In this document: piece after piece, positions 33,628 through 43,547 of the stretch
Position numbering within the stretch: position 1 is the stretch's first letter
Layout: each line of letters begins with the position of its first letter
Assembly: GCA_024234955.1 (NCBI GenBank)
Contig: JACKNK010000005.1
Span: 248,001 to 312,000, forward strand
Direction: 5' to 3'
Length of the DNA stretch: 64,000 nucleotides
Origin: Gammaproteobacteria bacterium
GTDB taxonomy: Bacteria; Pseudomonadota; Gammaproteobacteria; JACKNK01
Made by a program: the position numbers and the translations under genes
Notes under the pieces: generated by a model
The model's database searches: none
The model's input: the letters and a program-made list of their open reading frames with translations, nothing else
Told to the model about the DNA's origin: nothing

Positions 33628-35050
33628 AGTGTAACCAAGCGACGAGTCCCTTCAGATCACAGCACCTCGATGACCATGGTTTGCGTGGTCGAAGTGTAAC
33701 CAAGCGACGAGTCCCTTCAGATCACAGCACCTCGGAAGTAGACCGTCGCGCCCGCTTCAGTGTAACCAAGCGACGAGTCCCTTCAGATCACAGCGAATCG
33801 GATCACGCCAACCACGGCAGCGCGAGTGTAACCAAGCGACGAGTCCCTTCAGATCACAGCGGCGCAGCGCATCGCCCGCCAGCAGAACCCAGTGTAACCA
33901 AGCGACGAGTCCCTTCAGATCACAGCAATACTCAGGCAGATCATCACCGGGAACTTAGTGTAACCAAGCGACGAGTCCCTTCAGATCACAGCTATAACAG
34001 CAAGATAACCGGCGCATCGCGTAGTGTAACCAAGCGACGAGTCCCTTCAGATCACAGCAAAGCGCGGATATGGCGACGCGATGTCTCGAGTGTAACCAAG
34101 CGACGAGTCCCTTCAGATCACAGCACAGCGGCGTCGCGAAGCCGGGTGCCATTCAGTGTAACCAAGCGACGAGTCCCTTCAGATCACAGCGCACCTTGTC
34201 CCACCATGCGCCGGGAAGCGAGTGTAACCAAGCGACGAGTCCCTTCAGATCACAGCAGGTCTTCGCGGGTGCGCAGCCAGGTGGCGAGTGTAACCAAGCG
34301 ACGAGTCCCTTCAGATCACAGCGCCTCAGCGGAGAGTTAGAACATACATGGCAGTGTAACCAAGCGACGAGTCCCTTCAGATCACAGCCAGGTGAGTTCG
34401 GGTATGTCTTTACATGCTAGTGTAACCAAGCGACGAGTCCCTTCAGATCACAGCCCACTCTGCGTCTTCCATTTTGCCAGTCCGAGTGTAACCAAGCGAC
34501 GAGTCCCTTCAGATCACAGCAGGAACAGAGCCGCCGCCACGGCGAGCTGCAGTGTAACCAAGCGACGAGTCCCTTCAGATCACAGCATGCCGTCGCGGAG
34601 CTGGAATCGGCCCTGGGAGTGTAACCAAGCGACGAGTCCCTTCAGATCACAGCAGCTATTCCAGGTTGAACGTGGCACATTGCAAGTGTAACCAAGCGAC
34701 GAGTCCCTTCAGATCACAGCTGTATCGTCGGTTGCACCGACAGGGTTTGCAGTGTAACCAAGCGACGAGTCCCTTCAGATCACAGCTGCCCAGCTCCGGT
34801 CATGGTCGCAGCGGCCAGTGTAACCAAGCGACGAGTCCCTTCAGATCACAGCTTAAAAATCAAATGACCCTTCAGCCCGGCTAGTGTAACCAAGCGACGA
34901 GTCCCTTCAGATCACAGCACTACTACATGGGGAGGTACAGACCCGATGAGTGTAACCAAGCGACGAGTCCCTTCAGATCACAGCAACAGTAAGACAGGTC
35001 TGGTTGGTCAACCTAGTGTAACCAAGCGACGAGTCCCTTCAGATCACAGC
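33628..35050 (-). CRISPR. Type II-C CRISPR array, 22 repeats and 21 spacers
   Basis: Repeats are 36 bp and, as far as I can see, identical; on the plus strand each begins AGTGTAACCAAGCGACGAGT and ends CAGATCACAGC. First repeat 33628-33663, last 35015-35050. Spacers are 30 nt except 29 (first) and 31 (15th and 16th). The tracrRNA anti-repeat shows that crRNA is read from the minus strand, so each repeat begins GCTGTGATC and ends TTACACT, a -10-like end as in other II-C repeats with internal promoters. There is no degenerate terminal repeat and no AT-rich leader at the 35050 side. Confidence 0.97.
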
Positions 35051-35481
35051 TACTTCGGCATCGTCTCGTTTTCGACGACCCACGCCGGGTAGCCGCCTTG
35101 CAGCACCTTCGCCTTGTCGAAACCGGCAATGCGCAGAGCGAACTGGGCCTTGGCCGAAAGCAGACCGGTGTCGCAGTAGAGCACGATGGCGCGGTCGGTG
35201 GGGATTTCATCGCGGTGCGCGAGGATCTGCCGCCATTCGATGTTGACTGCACCATCGATGTGACCGGCGGCGTAACGATCAGCATTGCGCGCATCGATGA
35301 TGTGGAAATTTTCCAGGCCCCCATTCAGGAACTGTTCAACATTCATCGCGCCGTCACCATAGGACGTGAACTCCATGTATTCCTGGATTCCTTCGAGGAC
35401 TGCGTCATCTGCGGCGTGAACGCTTCCGGCAAGGAATGCGCCCGTCAGCAACAGGAAGGGGAGTGCGAATGAACGAAACAT
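35050..35481 (-). CDS. Exported rhodanese-like sulfurtransferase
   Basis: A 143-residue single-domain rhodanese with a signal peptide (MFRSFALPFLLLTGAFLAG, cleaved near SVHA). The active-site loop is LYCDTGLLSA with the persulfide Cys; FHIIDARNADRYAAGHIDGA is the upstream family block. GGAGG lies eight bases before ATG 35481. Periplasmic sulfur transfer or sulfane handling is likely. Its TAG shares its last base with the outermost CRISPR repeat, and its transcription runs straight into the array. Confidence 0.88.
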   Translation of the reverse strand: MFRSFALPFLLLTGAFLAGSVHAADDAVLEGIQEYMEFTSYGDGAMNVEQFLNGGLENFHIIDARNADRYAAGHIDGAVNIEWRQILAHRDEIPTDRAIVLYCDTGLLSAKAQFALRIAGFDKAKVLQGGYPAWVVENETMPK

Positions 35482-35639
35482 CGGAGGGACCTCCTGGAGC
35501 CTGCTTGCGGTTTTCATCAGATCACCGGCCAACACAGCAAGGCACGTACCAGAACCAGACAACGCTTAACCCAATGATTTTACAGCAAACATTTGATAAC
35601 CCCGATTGCATGGCGTGCAAAATGCGCCACGGATCACCC

Positions 35640-35970
35640 GATATGCCAGCGCAATGCAATGGCGGCTTGCCACCCATCGCATCGATACAAACCGGGGTGA
35701 TCGTGGTCGAGAACAGTGCGTCGCCGGCATCGTTGGCGCGCACGATGATCTGATGCACGACCGAGGTATTGCCCTCTCGCACCCGTTAGGCAGTAAAGCG
35801 GAGCACGGTACCGAGCGCGACCGACTAATGGAATCGGGCCTCGTTGATGGCAACGGTCACAAACTCCTGCCCGGGGTAATCCATACGGGCGGCGATGCAG
35901 GTGGTCTCGTCCGACCACGCCTAGATCGTTTCGCCGAACAGGAAGCCGAAATGGTTGGGCCGAAATGGTT
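35640..35970 (-). pseudogene. Acyl-CoA thioesterase (hotdog fold) remnant
   Basis: In one minus-strand frame the sequence reads NHFGFLFGETI, stop, AWSDETTCIAARMD, GQEFVTVAINEARFH, stop, SVALGTVLRFTA, stop, RVREGNTSVVHQIIVRANDA and ends TPVCIDAMGGKP. This is a YciA-type thioesterase with three in-frame stops (TAG at 35921-35923 and 35825-35827, TAA at 35786-35788) and no frameshift. A 13-bp duplication (GCCGAAATGGTTG at 35945 and 35959) marks the N-terminal end. The frame past the domain end is not conserved. Confidence 0.75.
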
Positions 35971-36024
35971 GGATTGTTCTGTCCGGACCCGCTTGTAACT
36001 ATCGGTTGCCGCGCCGGACACGCG

Positions 36025-36894
36025 TCAGCGGGTGGGCCAGTTCGGAACCTGGGGGGCGATGCCGATGTCCGCCTGCGCCTGGGATTGCGACTGGGGGGGG
36101 CGTGCGACGGGTTCTGCAGCGGGGGCAACGGCGACCACGCAATCCCCCGAATTGACATTGCCATCAAGTTCCCACTCAAACTTGGGCAGGTTGTGGAACA
36201 CCTCTTCAAGCCCTTTGCGCCACGCGGCATCCAGCACGTTCAAGTAGCCTTCCTTGTCATCGAATCGGCACTGACGGGAGAGCTGGAACATGTCGCGACG
36301 GTACATACCCAGATCAAAGGGGGTGCCCACGGTGATATTCGACATTGCCGTGGAACTCAGCGACACCAACACCAGGCGCCCGGCCTCTTCCAGCGGCATA
36401 TCGTAGCGACCGACCCGATCGAGCACCGGCTTGCCGTATTTGGCCTCACCGATCTGCAGATAGGGCGTTTCGGCAGAGGCTTCGATGTAATTGCCCTGGG
36501 GGTAAATCATCATCAGACCATGCGGCTGACCTTGAATCTGCCCGCCCAGGATCAACGACACGTCACCGCTGACCCCACTCTGCTGCAGCGCAACACCGTG
36601 GTGCTGCTGGACTTCCAGGCTCAACTGACCGATGTAGTCGGCGGCCTCCCAGAGGTAGCGCACGGTCATCAGATTGGGCCCGGCGTTATTGTCCAGGTCC
36701 CGGCGGATGCGATTCAGCAATTCCTGTGTGGTCGCCAGGTTCCCGGCGGACATCAGCACAAAAATACGATCCGGGGCCGGGGTGAACACATGCATCTTGG
36801 TGTAGCTGGTGATGTAATCGACACCCGCATTGGTACGCGAGTCCGAGGCCATGACCAAACCTTCATCAAGGAAAAGACCGACACAGTAAGTCAT
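36025..36894 (-). CDS. Anbu (ancestral beta subunit) proteasome-like peptidase
   Basis: About 289 residues, an Ntn hydrolase of the 20S proteasome/HslV superfamily. The start MTYCVGLFLDEGLVMASDSR with NAGVD is diagnostic for Anbu; removal of Met1 leaves the Thr2 nucleophile, which also fixes the start at 36894 instead of the longer frame. SNITVGTPFDLGMYRRD and a Pro/Gln-rich tail follow. Anbu forms open-ring assemblies with unproven substrates. It lies next to, and divergent from, the transglutaminase, ATP-grasp and alpha-E genes with which it is usually found. Confidence 0.93.
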   Translation of the reverse strand: MTYCVGLFLDEGLVMASDSRTNAGVDYITSYTKMHVFTPAPDRIFVLMSAGNLATTQELLNRIRRDLDNNAGPNLMTVRYLWEAADYIGQLSLEVQQHHGVALQQSGVSGDVSLILGGQIQGQPHGLMMIYPQGNYIEASAETPYLQIGEAKYGKPVLDRVGRYDMPLEEAGRLVLVSLSSTAMSNITVGTPFDLGMYRRDMFQLSRQCRFDDKEGYLNVLDAAWRKGLEEVFHNLPKFEWELDGNVNSGDCVVAVAPAAEPVARPPQSQSQAQADIGIAPQVPNWPTR

Positions 36895-37147
36895 CGCGGG
36901 AGACCTCAGGCAGAGGTAAACAGGGGGCATTAGTCTAGTGCAAAAAGTCGGCACACGAATGCTCTGTATTGGTGCGGAAAGCGCGGGAATATGCGCCATT
37001 TTCGGTCGCCGATACGCGGTAGCATGTTTACCTGACGCGGCTACTCTACCCCACTCATGAGCGGGAATGTGGGCCGTTCACCCAATCGCCGTTCGTGGCA
37101 TGAAAACTGCGAATTGTCCCCATACCACACAGGCATCTGACCTCCAT

Positions 37148-40100
37148 ATGGCCATCCGCGTCGCCCTCAAGCACCGCACCGAATATCACTACGATCGTTC
37201 CGTCGGTCTCGGCCCACACCTGATCCGCCTGCGCCCCGCGCCGCATGTGCGCACCCCGATTCATCACTATTCGATGCACATCGAGCCGGGCGAGCATTTC
37301 CTGAACTGGCAGCAGGATGCCTTTGGCAATTATGTCGCCCGTCTGGTGTTCCCGGAGAAGGCCGACAAGCTGATCGTCGATGTGAATCTGGTCGCCGAGT
37401 TGGTGACCATCAATCCCTTCGATTTCTTCGTCGAGGAGTACGCACAGTACTTCCCGTTCAAATACAGCAAGCAGGACACCAAGGAACTTACCCCCTACTT
37501 CGAGACCACCGAATCGGGTCCGCTGTTGAGCGAAGTCCTGGCGGACATCCACGCCGACATGCCCGGTCTTGCCGCCACACTCGCCAGCGTCAAGGAGGAC
37601 GACGAAACCCCCACAGGGCCGCAGATCGTCTACTTCCTGGTCGAACTGAACGCCCGCGTGCAGAAGATGGTCGGTTACACCATTCGCATGGAACCCGGCA
37701 TCCAGAGCTGTGAAGAAACCTTGCAATGCACCACCGGGTCCTGCCGCGACTCGGCCTGGTTGCTGGTTCAGATCCTGCGCCATATGGGGCTGGCGGCGCG
37801 TTTCGTGTCCGGTTACCTGGTGCAGTTGACCGCCGATCAGAAGGCCCTTGACGGCCCCTCCGGTCCGGAAGCCGATTTCACCGATCTGCACGCCTGGACG
37901 GAGGTATTCATTCCCGGTGCGGGCTGGGTCGGTCTTGATCCCACCTCCGGCTTGTTCGCGGGTGAAGGCCACATCCCGCTGGCCTGCACCCCGGATCCGG
38001 TGAGCGCCGCCCCCATCGTGGGCGCGACCGACAAATGCGAAGTCGAGTTCGTGTTCGACAACAGCGTCACCCGCATTCACGAAGACCCGCGCGTCACCAA
38101 GCCTTACACCGACGATCAGTGGGCCGCGATCCTCGCCCTGGGCGACCAGGTCGATGAGCAACTGGCAGCGGGCGACGTACGTCTGACCATGGGTGGAGAG
38201 CCAACCTTCGTTTCCATCGACGACATGGACAGCCCGCAGTGGAATACCGCCGCCCTCGGCGCACACAAACTGGATCGTGCCGGCGTACTGCTGCGCCGCC
38301 TGCAGAAGGTCTTCGCCGCAGGCGGTGTCCTGCATTACGGACAGGGCAAGTGGTATCCGGGTGAACAGCTGCCGCGTTGGGCGCTGACCTGCGCCTGGCG
38401 CAAGGACGGCGCACCGATCTGGACCCACCCCGAACTGCTCGACCACCCGGAAGACGCCCATCGTTACAAGATCGGCGACGCACAACGTCTCGCCCAGCGC
38501 CTGACCGCACATCTCGGACTTTCCGCCGAATACCTTCGCGAAGGTTTCGAAGACGTCGCTTACTACCTCTGGAAGGAAGGCACGTTGCCGCCCAACGTCA
38601 ATGTGATCGACAACCGTCTGCGCGAGCCGCTGGAACGCGAACGCCTACGTCGCCTGTTCGAACGCGGCCTCGATGAGGTGACCGGCTACACCCTGCCAAT
38701 CGCCTGGGACCACGGCAAGCAGGCCTGGATCTCGTCCGACTGGCAGTTCCGGCGCGAGCATATGTTCCTGATCCCCGGCGACTCGCCGATGGGTTACCGC
38801 CTGCCTCTGGATTCCCTGCTCTGGGAGCCGGAAGACGAGCGCCAGCAAGTCGTCCCCCGGGACCCGTTCGACATCGACCGGAACGCGCCGCCGGAGATCC
38901 GCGATCGCCTGCGCATGGTGCGCGGTGCGAGTGCAATGGCCGAACCCAAGGCGCAGTCGCTGACGGCGCCCGCCGATGCCCAGGAACGTCTGCCCGGCGC
39001 ACTCGTCCGGACCGCACTGTGCATCGAGCCGCGCAAGGGGCATCTGTACGTCTTCCTGCCGCCCCTGTACCAGCTTGATCATTACCTGGACCTGATCAAC
39101 GCGATCGAGGCCGCCGCCGTGGATACCGGCCTGCCGGTCATCATGGAAGGCTACGAGCCGCCGCGCGACCCCCGTCTGGAGCGGCTGCTGGTGACTCCGG
39201 ATCCGGGTGTCATCGAGGTCAACATCCATCCGGCCACGACGTGGCGGGAACTGGTCGGCAATACCGAAACCCTGTACGAGGAAGCGCGTCAGTCCCGTCT
39301 GGGCACTGAGAAATTCATGCTCGACGGGCGCCACACCGGTACCGGCGGTGGCAACCATGTGACCATCGGCGCGGCGACCCCGGCAGACAGCCCGATGCTG
39401 CGTCGCCCGCACCTGTTGCGCAGTCTGCTGACCTACTGGCAGCACCATCCCGGGCTCTCCTATCTGTTCTCCGGCATGTTCGTCGGCCCGACCTCGCAGG
39501 CACCGCGTGTCGATGAAGCCCGCGATGACGCCATCTACGAACTCGGCATCGCCTTCGGGCAAATGCCCGACTTTGTCGTTGGTGGGGGCGACGTGCAGCA
39601 GCCGTGGATGGTCGATCGCCTGCTGCGAAATCTCCTCGTGGACGTGAGCGGCAACACCCATCGCAGCGAATTCTGCATCGACAAGCTGTATTCCCCGGAT
39701 GGCCCCACCGGTCGCCTCGGACTGGTCGAGTTCCGTGGTTTTGAAATGCCGCCGCATGCGCGCATGGCCTCGGTTCAAACCCTGTTGCTGCGCTCCCTGA
39801 TCGGACGATTCTGGGACAAGCCCTACGATCGGGAACCGATCCGCTGGGGCACCGAATTGCACGACCGTTTCATGCTGCCGCACTACGTCGAGGCCGACGT
39901 CATGGACGTAATTCACGACCTGGATCGTCATGGTTACGGCTTCGACCCGAGCTGGATCGATCCCTTCGTCGAGTTCCGTTTCCCGCGTTTCGGCACGGTC
40001 AATGTCGGTGACATCGAGGTGGAACTGCGTTTCGGCATCGAACCCTGGAACGTGCTCGGCGAGGAAGTCACCGCGTTGGGCACGGCGCGCTACGTCGATT

Positions 40101-40561
40101 CCTCGGTGGAGCGTCTTCAGGTCAAGGCCACCGGGCTGGTCGAAGGTCGCCATGTGGTCACCTGCAACGGTCGTGCGGTACCGCTGCGCAATACCGGCAC
40201 ACGCGGCGAATTCGTGGCTGGGGTGCGTTACAAGGCGTGGAATCCGCCATCCAGCCTGCACCCCACGATCAATCCGCACGCGCCGCTGGTGTTCGACGTG
40301 ATCGATACCTGGAACGAGCGTTCCCTGGGCGGCTGCACCTATCACGTTGCCCATCCGGGCGGTCGCAGTTACGACACCTTCCCGGTCAATGCCAACGAAG
40401 CCGAGGCGCGCCGCCTCGCCCGCTTCGACGGAATGACCCGCGACAAAGGCACGTATGGCGGCCACTCGGGCGGGCGAATAACCATTCCCGGGGAAGAGCG
40501 CAACCCGGACTTTCCGTGGACTTTGGACCTGCGCACCCGGCCCCGGGCAGGAAAGTCATGA
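37148..40561 (+). CDS. Transglutaminase-like/DUF2126 fusion protein
   Basis: 1137 residues. The N-terminal Bact_transglu_N and transglutaminase core begin MAIRVALKHRTEYHYDRSVG and carry Cys (TTGSCRDSAW), His (DLHAWTEVF) and Asp (LDPTSG). From about residue 340 a long DUF2126 domain follows (LTMGGEPTFVSIDDMD, then NHVTIGAAT and RSEFCIDKLYSPDGP). The shorter start at 37148 is used because the conserved domain begins there. Together with the next two genes it is thought to make or modify a peptide whose cleavage would involve Anbu; the product is not established. Confidence 0.9.
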   Translation: MAIRVALKHRTEYHYDRSVGLGPHLIRLRPAPHVRTPIHHYSMHIEPGEHFLNWQQDAFGNYVARLVFPEKADKLIVDVNLVAELVTINPFDFFVEEYAQYFPFKYSKQDTKELTPYFETTESGPLLSEVLADIHADMPGLAATLASVKEDDETPTGPQIVYFLVELNARVQKMVGYTIRMEPGIQSCEETLQCTTGSCRDSAWLLVQILRHMGLAARFVSGYLVQLTADQKALDGPSGPEADFTDLHAWTEVFIPGAGWVGLDPTSGLFAGEGHIPLACTPDPVSAAPIVGATDKCEVEFVFDNSVTRIHEDPRVTKPYTDDQWAAILALGDQVDEQLAAGDVRLTMGGEPTFVSIDDMDSPQWNTAALGAHKLDRAGVLLRRLQKVFAAGGVLHYGQGKWYPGEQLPRWALTCAWRKDGAPIWTHPELLDHPEDAHRYKIGDAQRLAQRLTAHLGLSAEYLREGFEDVAYYLWKEGTLPPNVNVIDNRLREPLERERLRRLFERGLDEVTGYTLPIAWDHGKQAWISSDWQFRREHMFLIPGDSPMGYRLPLDSLLWEPEDERQQVVPRDPFDIDRNAPPEIRDRLRMVRGASAMAEPKAQSLTAPADAQERLPGALVRTALCIEPRKGHLYVFLPPLYQLDHYLDLINAIEAAAVDTGLPVIMEGYEPPRDPRLERLLVTPDPGVIEVNIHPATTWRELVGNTETLYEEARQSRLGTEKFMLDGRHTGTGGGNHVTIGAATPADSPMLRRPHLLRSLLTYWQHHPGLSYLFSGMFVGPTSQAPRVDEARDDAIYELGIAFGQMPDFVVGGGDVQQPWMVDRLLRNLLVDVSGNTHRSEFCIDKLYSPDGPTGRLGLVEFRGFEMPPHARMASVQTLLLRSLIGRFWDKPYDREPIRWGTELHDRFMLPHYVEADVMDVIHDLDRHGYGFDPSWIDPFVEFRFPRFGTVNVGDIEVELRFGIEPWNVLGEEVTALGTARYVDSSVERLQVKATGLVEGRHVVTCNGRAVPLRNTGTRGEFVAGVRYKAWNPPSSLHPTINPHAPLVFDVIDTWNERSLGGCTYHVAHPGGRSYDTFPVNANEAEARRLARFDGMTRDKGTYGGHSGGRITIPGEERNPDFPWTLDLRTRPRAGKS

Positions 40562-40771
40562 TCTACCTTCCAGGCATGGTTGCAGAACAGTTTGCAGGCC
40601 GGCATGAGCAAAACGTTGCCGGCTCGATGCCCCGGATCGAAACCACCCGCACAGCGTCGGCTACGTCGCTGCGTTCCGTAAACCGGCCTACGAGCCCAGA
40701 ACCCATCAATCTTCGCGCCTTGGCGCATAACCGCCGCGCCACCGGACGCGCGATGAACTGAGGTCACACCC

Positions 40772-42220
40772 ATGGCCATCAATTGGGACGCGTACGACAA
40801 CCACCCCTTCCATGACGAACTGGTCAGCGAGCACGGCAACGCGCGCACCCATGCGCGCAAGCTGATCAACTATTTGGAGAACATGTCTCCGGAGGATCTC
40901 CAGGAACGTCAGGATGCCGCCGATCTGGCGATCAAGCAGATGGGCATCACCTTCCGCGTTTACACCCAGGAAGAAGGCGCCATCGACCGTGCCTGGCCGT
41001 TCGACATCGTCCCCCGGGTGATTCGCAAGAAGGAATGGAACGAGACCGAAGCCGGCCTGAAACAGCGGGTGCAGGCGCTCAACCTGTTCATCGACGATCT
41101 CTACCACGATCAGAAATGCATCAAGGACGGCGTGTTCCCGAAACACGTACTCGCCGAGTCGGTCAATTTCCGCAAGCAATGCATCGGGGTGAACCCCCCG
41201 CTGGGCGTCTGGGCGCATATCTGCGGGTCCGACCTGGTGCGCGATTCGGACGGCACCATGTACGTGCTTGAAGACAATCTTCGGGTGCCGTCGGGCGTTT
41301 CCTACATGCTGGAAAACCGCGCCGTGACCAAGCGCGTGTTCCCGGAGCTGTTCGAAACGTATCAGCCCGAACCGGTCGCCTCCTATCCCAGCGATCTGTT
41401 CGACACCCTCGCAGCCCTCTCACCGCGTCCTGGCGATACGCCGGAGATCGTGGTGATGACCCCGGGCATCTACAACTCCGCGTATTTCGAACATGCCTAT
41501 CTCGCCCAGCAGATGGGCTGCGAACTGGTCGAAGGACGCGATCTGGTGGTCGGCGACGACGACTGCGTCTATATGCGCAACGTCGAGGGTCTGTCCCGCG
41601 TGGACGTGATCTATCGCCGCATCGACGATCTGTTTCTCGATCCGGAAGCTTTCGACCCGACCTCCATGTTGGGCGTCCCCGGCCTGCTGCGTGCCTGGAA
41701 GGCCGGCAACGTCGCCCTCGCCAACGCCCCGGGCGCGGGCGTCGCCGACGACAAGGTGGTGTATTCGTATGTCCCGGACCTGATCAAGTACTACCTGGAC
41801 CAGGACGCCATCGTCTCCAACGTCCCGACCTGGCGCTGCATGGACAAGGACTCGCTCAAACACGTGCTCGCCAATCTCAAGGACCTGGTGGTCAAGCCTG
41901 CCAATGAATCCGGCGGTTACGGCATGCTGGTCGGACCCGCATCCACCAAGGCCGAACGCGAGGAATTTGCGAAACTGGTCGCGGCCAATCCGCGCAATTA
42001 CATCGCCCAACCGACGCTGGGCATATCGACCGTTCCGACCGTGGTCCGTGGTGGGCTGCTCGAACCGCGACACGTCGATCTACGTCCCTTCATCCTCAGT
42101 GGCAAGAAGATGAACGTCACTACCGGCGGCCTGACCCGTGTCGCCTTGCGCAAAGGCTCGCTGGTCGTCAACTCCTCCCAGGGTGGCGGCAGTAAGGACA
42201 CCTGGATCGTGGACGCCTGA
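40772..42220 (+). CDS. Circularly permuted ATP-grasp type 2 protein
   Basis: 482 residues. The family (DUF404/DUF407, COG2308) is shown by YHDQKCIKDGVFP, DLVRDSDGTMYVLEDNLRVP with the ATP-site residues, VKPANESGGYGMLVGP with the ATP-grasp Lys, and LRPFILSG near the end. It should form peptide-like amide bonds at ATP cost. It sits between the transglutaminase-like gene (210 bases upstream with no gene in the gap) and the alpha-E gene. Confidence 0.9.
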   Translation: MAINWDAYDNHPFHDELVSEHGNARTHARKLINYLENMSPEDLQERQDAADLAIKQMGITFRVYTQEEGAIDRAWPFDIVPRVIRKKEWNETEAGLKQRVQALNLFIDDLYHDQKCIKDGVFPKHVLAESVNFRKQCIGVNPPLGVWAHICGSDLVRDSDGTMYVLEDNLRVPSGVSYMLENRAVTKRVFPELFETYQPEPVASYPSDLFDTLAALSPRPGDTPEIVVMTPGIYNSAYFEHAYLAQQMGCELVEGRDLVVGDDDCVYMRNVEGLSRVDVIYRRIDDLFLDPEAFDPTSMLGVPGLLRAWKAGNVALANAPGAGVADDKVVYSYVPDLIKYYLDQDAIVSNVPTWRCMDKDSLKHVLANLKDLVVKPANESGGYGMLVGPASTKAEREEFAKLVAANPRNYIAQPTLGISTVPTVVRGGLLEPRHVDLRPFILSGKKMNVTTGGLTRVALRKGSLVVNSSQGGGSKDTWIVDA

Positions 42221-42416
42221 ATCATGTCAACCATCCTGACCGCCTGTAACACCCGGTCGCGGCGGCGCAATCCGCTCACCGGCGAGCCCCGATTGGCGAT
42301 CCGCCGCCTTATTGGGCCATCCGGCCTCCGTCCTTTACTCCCGTTGCAATCCCCGCGCCTCCGCATCCTTGCGTCGCAGGCGATTGCGGTTCAATCCGGC
42401 CATAGGAATATCCGTC

Positions 42417-43385
42417 ATGCTCTCCCGCGTCGCTGAAACGCTCTACTGGTTCGGTCGCTACATCGAGCGCGCCGAGAACACCGCGCGCCTGGTGTCGGTG
42501 AACACCAATCTCATGCTCGACCTGCCCGGCAGCATGGCCCCGGGCTGGGGCCCGTTGATCACCCTGCTCGGCGCCGATGCCGAGTACGCCGAACGACACC
42601 CGGAAGTCACCGAACTGCGTGTCGTCAACTTCCTGCTTTCCGATGCCGAGCATCCCAGTTCGATCATCAGCACCCTGGAAGCGGCACGCGAAAACCTGCG
42701 CACGGTCCGTGAAGTCCTGCCTCGCGAAGCCTGGGAACTGATCAACGACCTGCATCACCGGGCCCTGGAGGTCCTGCGTCCAAACATTGCGCGCCATGAT
42801 CGCCATGCGGCACTGACGACGGTGATCCTGGGCACCCAGGCGCTCACCGGCCTGCTCGCGGGCACCATGAATCACGACATCGGATACCAGTTCCTGAATA
42901 TCGGTCGCAAGATCGAGCGCGCCGACATGACCACCCGCATCGTCGACATGCGCTGGGAGAACCCGCTTCCGGAAGCCGCCTCGGAGAGCGATCTGAGCCC
43001 GTTCGACAACGTGCTCTGGATGACCATCCTCAAATCGCTATCGGCTTACCAGATGTATCGCCAGAGTCGGCAGGTGCGTATCAACCGCCCCGACATCCTC
43101 GCCTTCCTGTTTCAGAGCATGCACTTCCCACGGGCGCTGGCCTATTGCGTCGAGGCCATCATCGTTGACCTGAACGAGTTCCCGAACAACGTCCTCCCGC
43201 TGGAGGCGGCCAGGGCACTGCGCCATCACCTTCTGTCGAGCAAGGTCGCCAAGATGCCGGACAAGACCCTGCATGGATTCATTGACGGGCTTCAGCTCGA
43301 GATCGCCAAACTGCATACCTTGATCGCCGAGACCTATTTCCTGGCCCCGCCGGAAATGATTCAGAGTCAGACCCAGACGGCCTGA
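42417..43385 (+). CDS. Alpha-E domain protein
   Basis: 322 residues, all-helical DUF403/COG2307. It opens with the signature MLSRVAETLYWFGRYIERAE and NTARL, and has a later FLNIGRKIERADMTTRI. Its role is unknown but it is almost always a partner of the circularly permuted ATP-grasp protein, as here. ATG 42417 is chosen because the family begins at that Met. The preceding 196 bases contain no gene. Confidence 0.92.
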   Translation: MLSRVAETLYWFGRYIERAENTARLVSVNTNLMLDLPGSMAPGWGPLITLLGADAEYAERHPEVTELRVVNFLLSDAEHPSSIISTLEAARENLRTVREVLPREAWELINDLHHRALEVLRPNIARHDRHAALTTVILGTQALTGLLAGTMNHDIGYQFLNIGRKIERADMTTRIVDMRWENPLPEAASESDLSPFDNVLWMTILKSLSAYQMYRQSRQVRINRPDILAFLFQSMHFPRALAYCVEAIIVDLNEFPNNVLPLEAARALRHHLLSSKVAKMPDKTLHGFIDGLQLEIAKLHTLIAETYFLAPPEMIQSQTQTA

Positions 43386-43547
43386 GAAATCCCGACGAGC
43401 ACAGATTTCCCAGTGACGACAGAACAGCGGATTGCGTCGCCCCGACCCACCGATCCTGGACGATTGGCGCCGTCTGGCCGGATACGCACCGTCATGACGA
43501 CCCTGTTTCCGCGATTCCCACGCTGATCCACTGCGTTCACTGCCAGG

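Noticed and set aside
33585..34884. Open frames running through the CRISPR array
   Set aside because: They are translations of the 36-bp repeat (for example SVTKRRVPSDHS) and not proteins.
33664..35014. Self-targeting spacers
   Set aside because: By eye no spacer matches another part of the window; a genome-wide search would be needed to say more.
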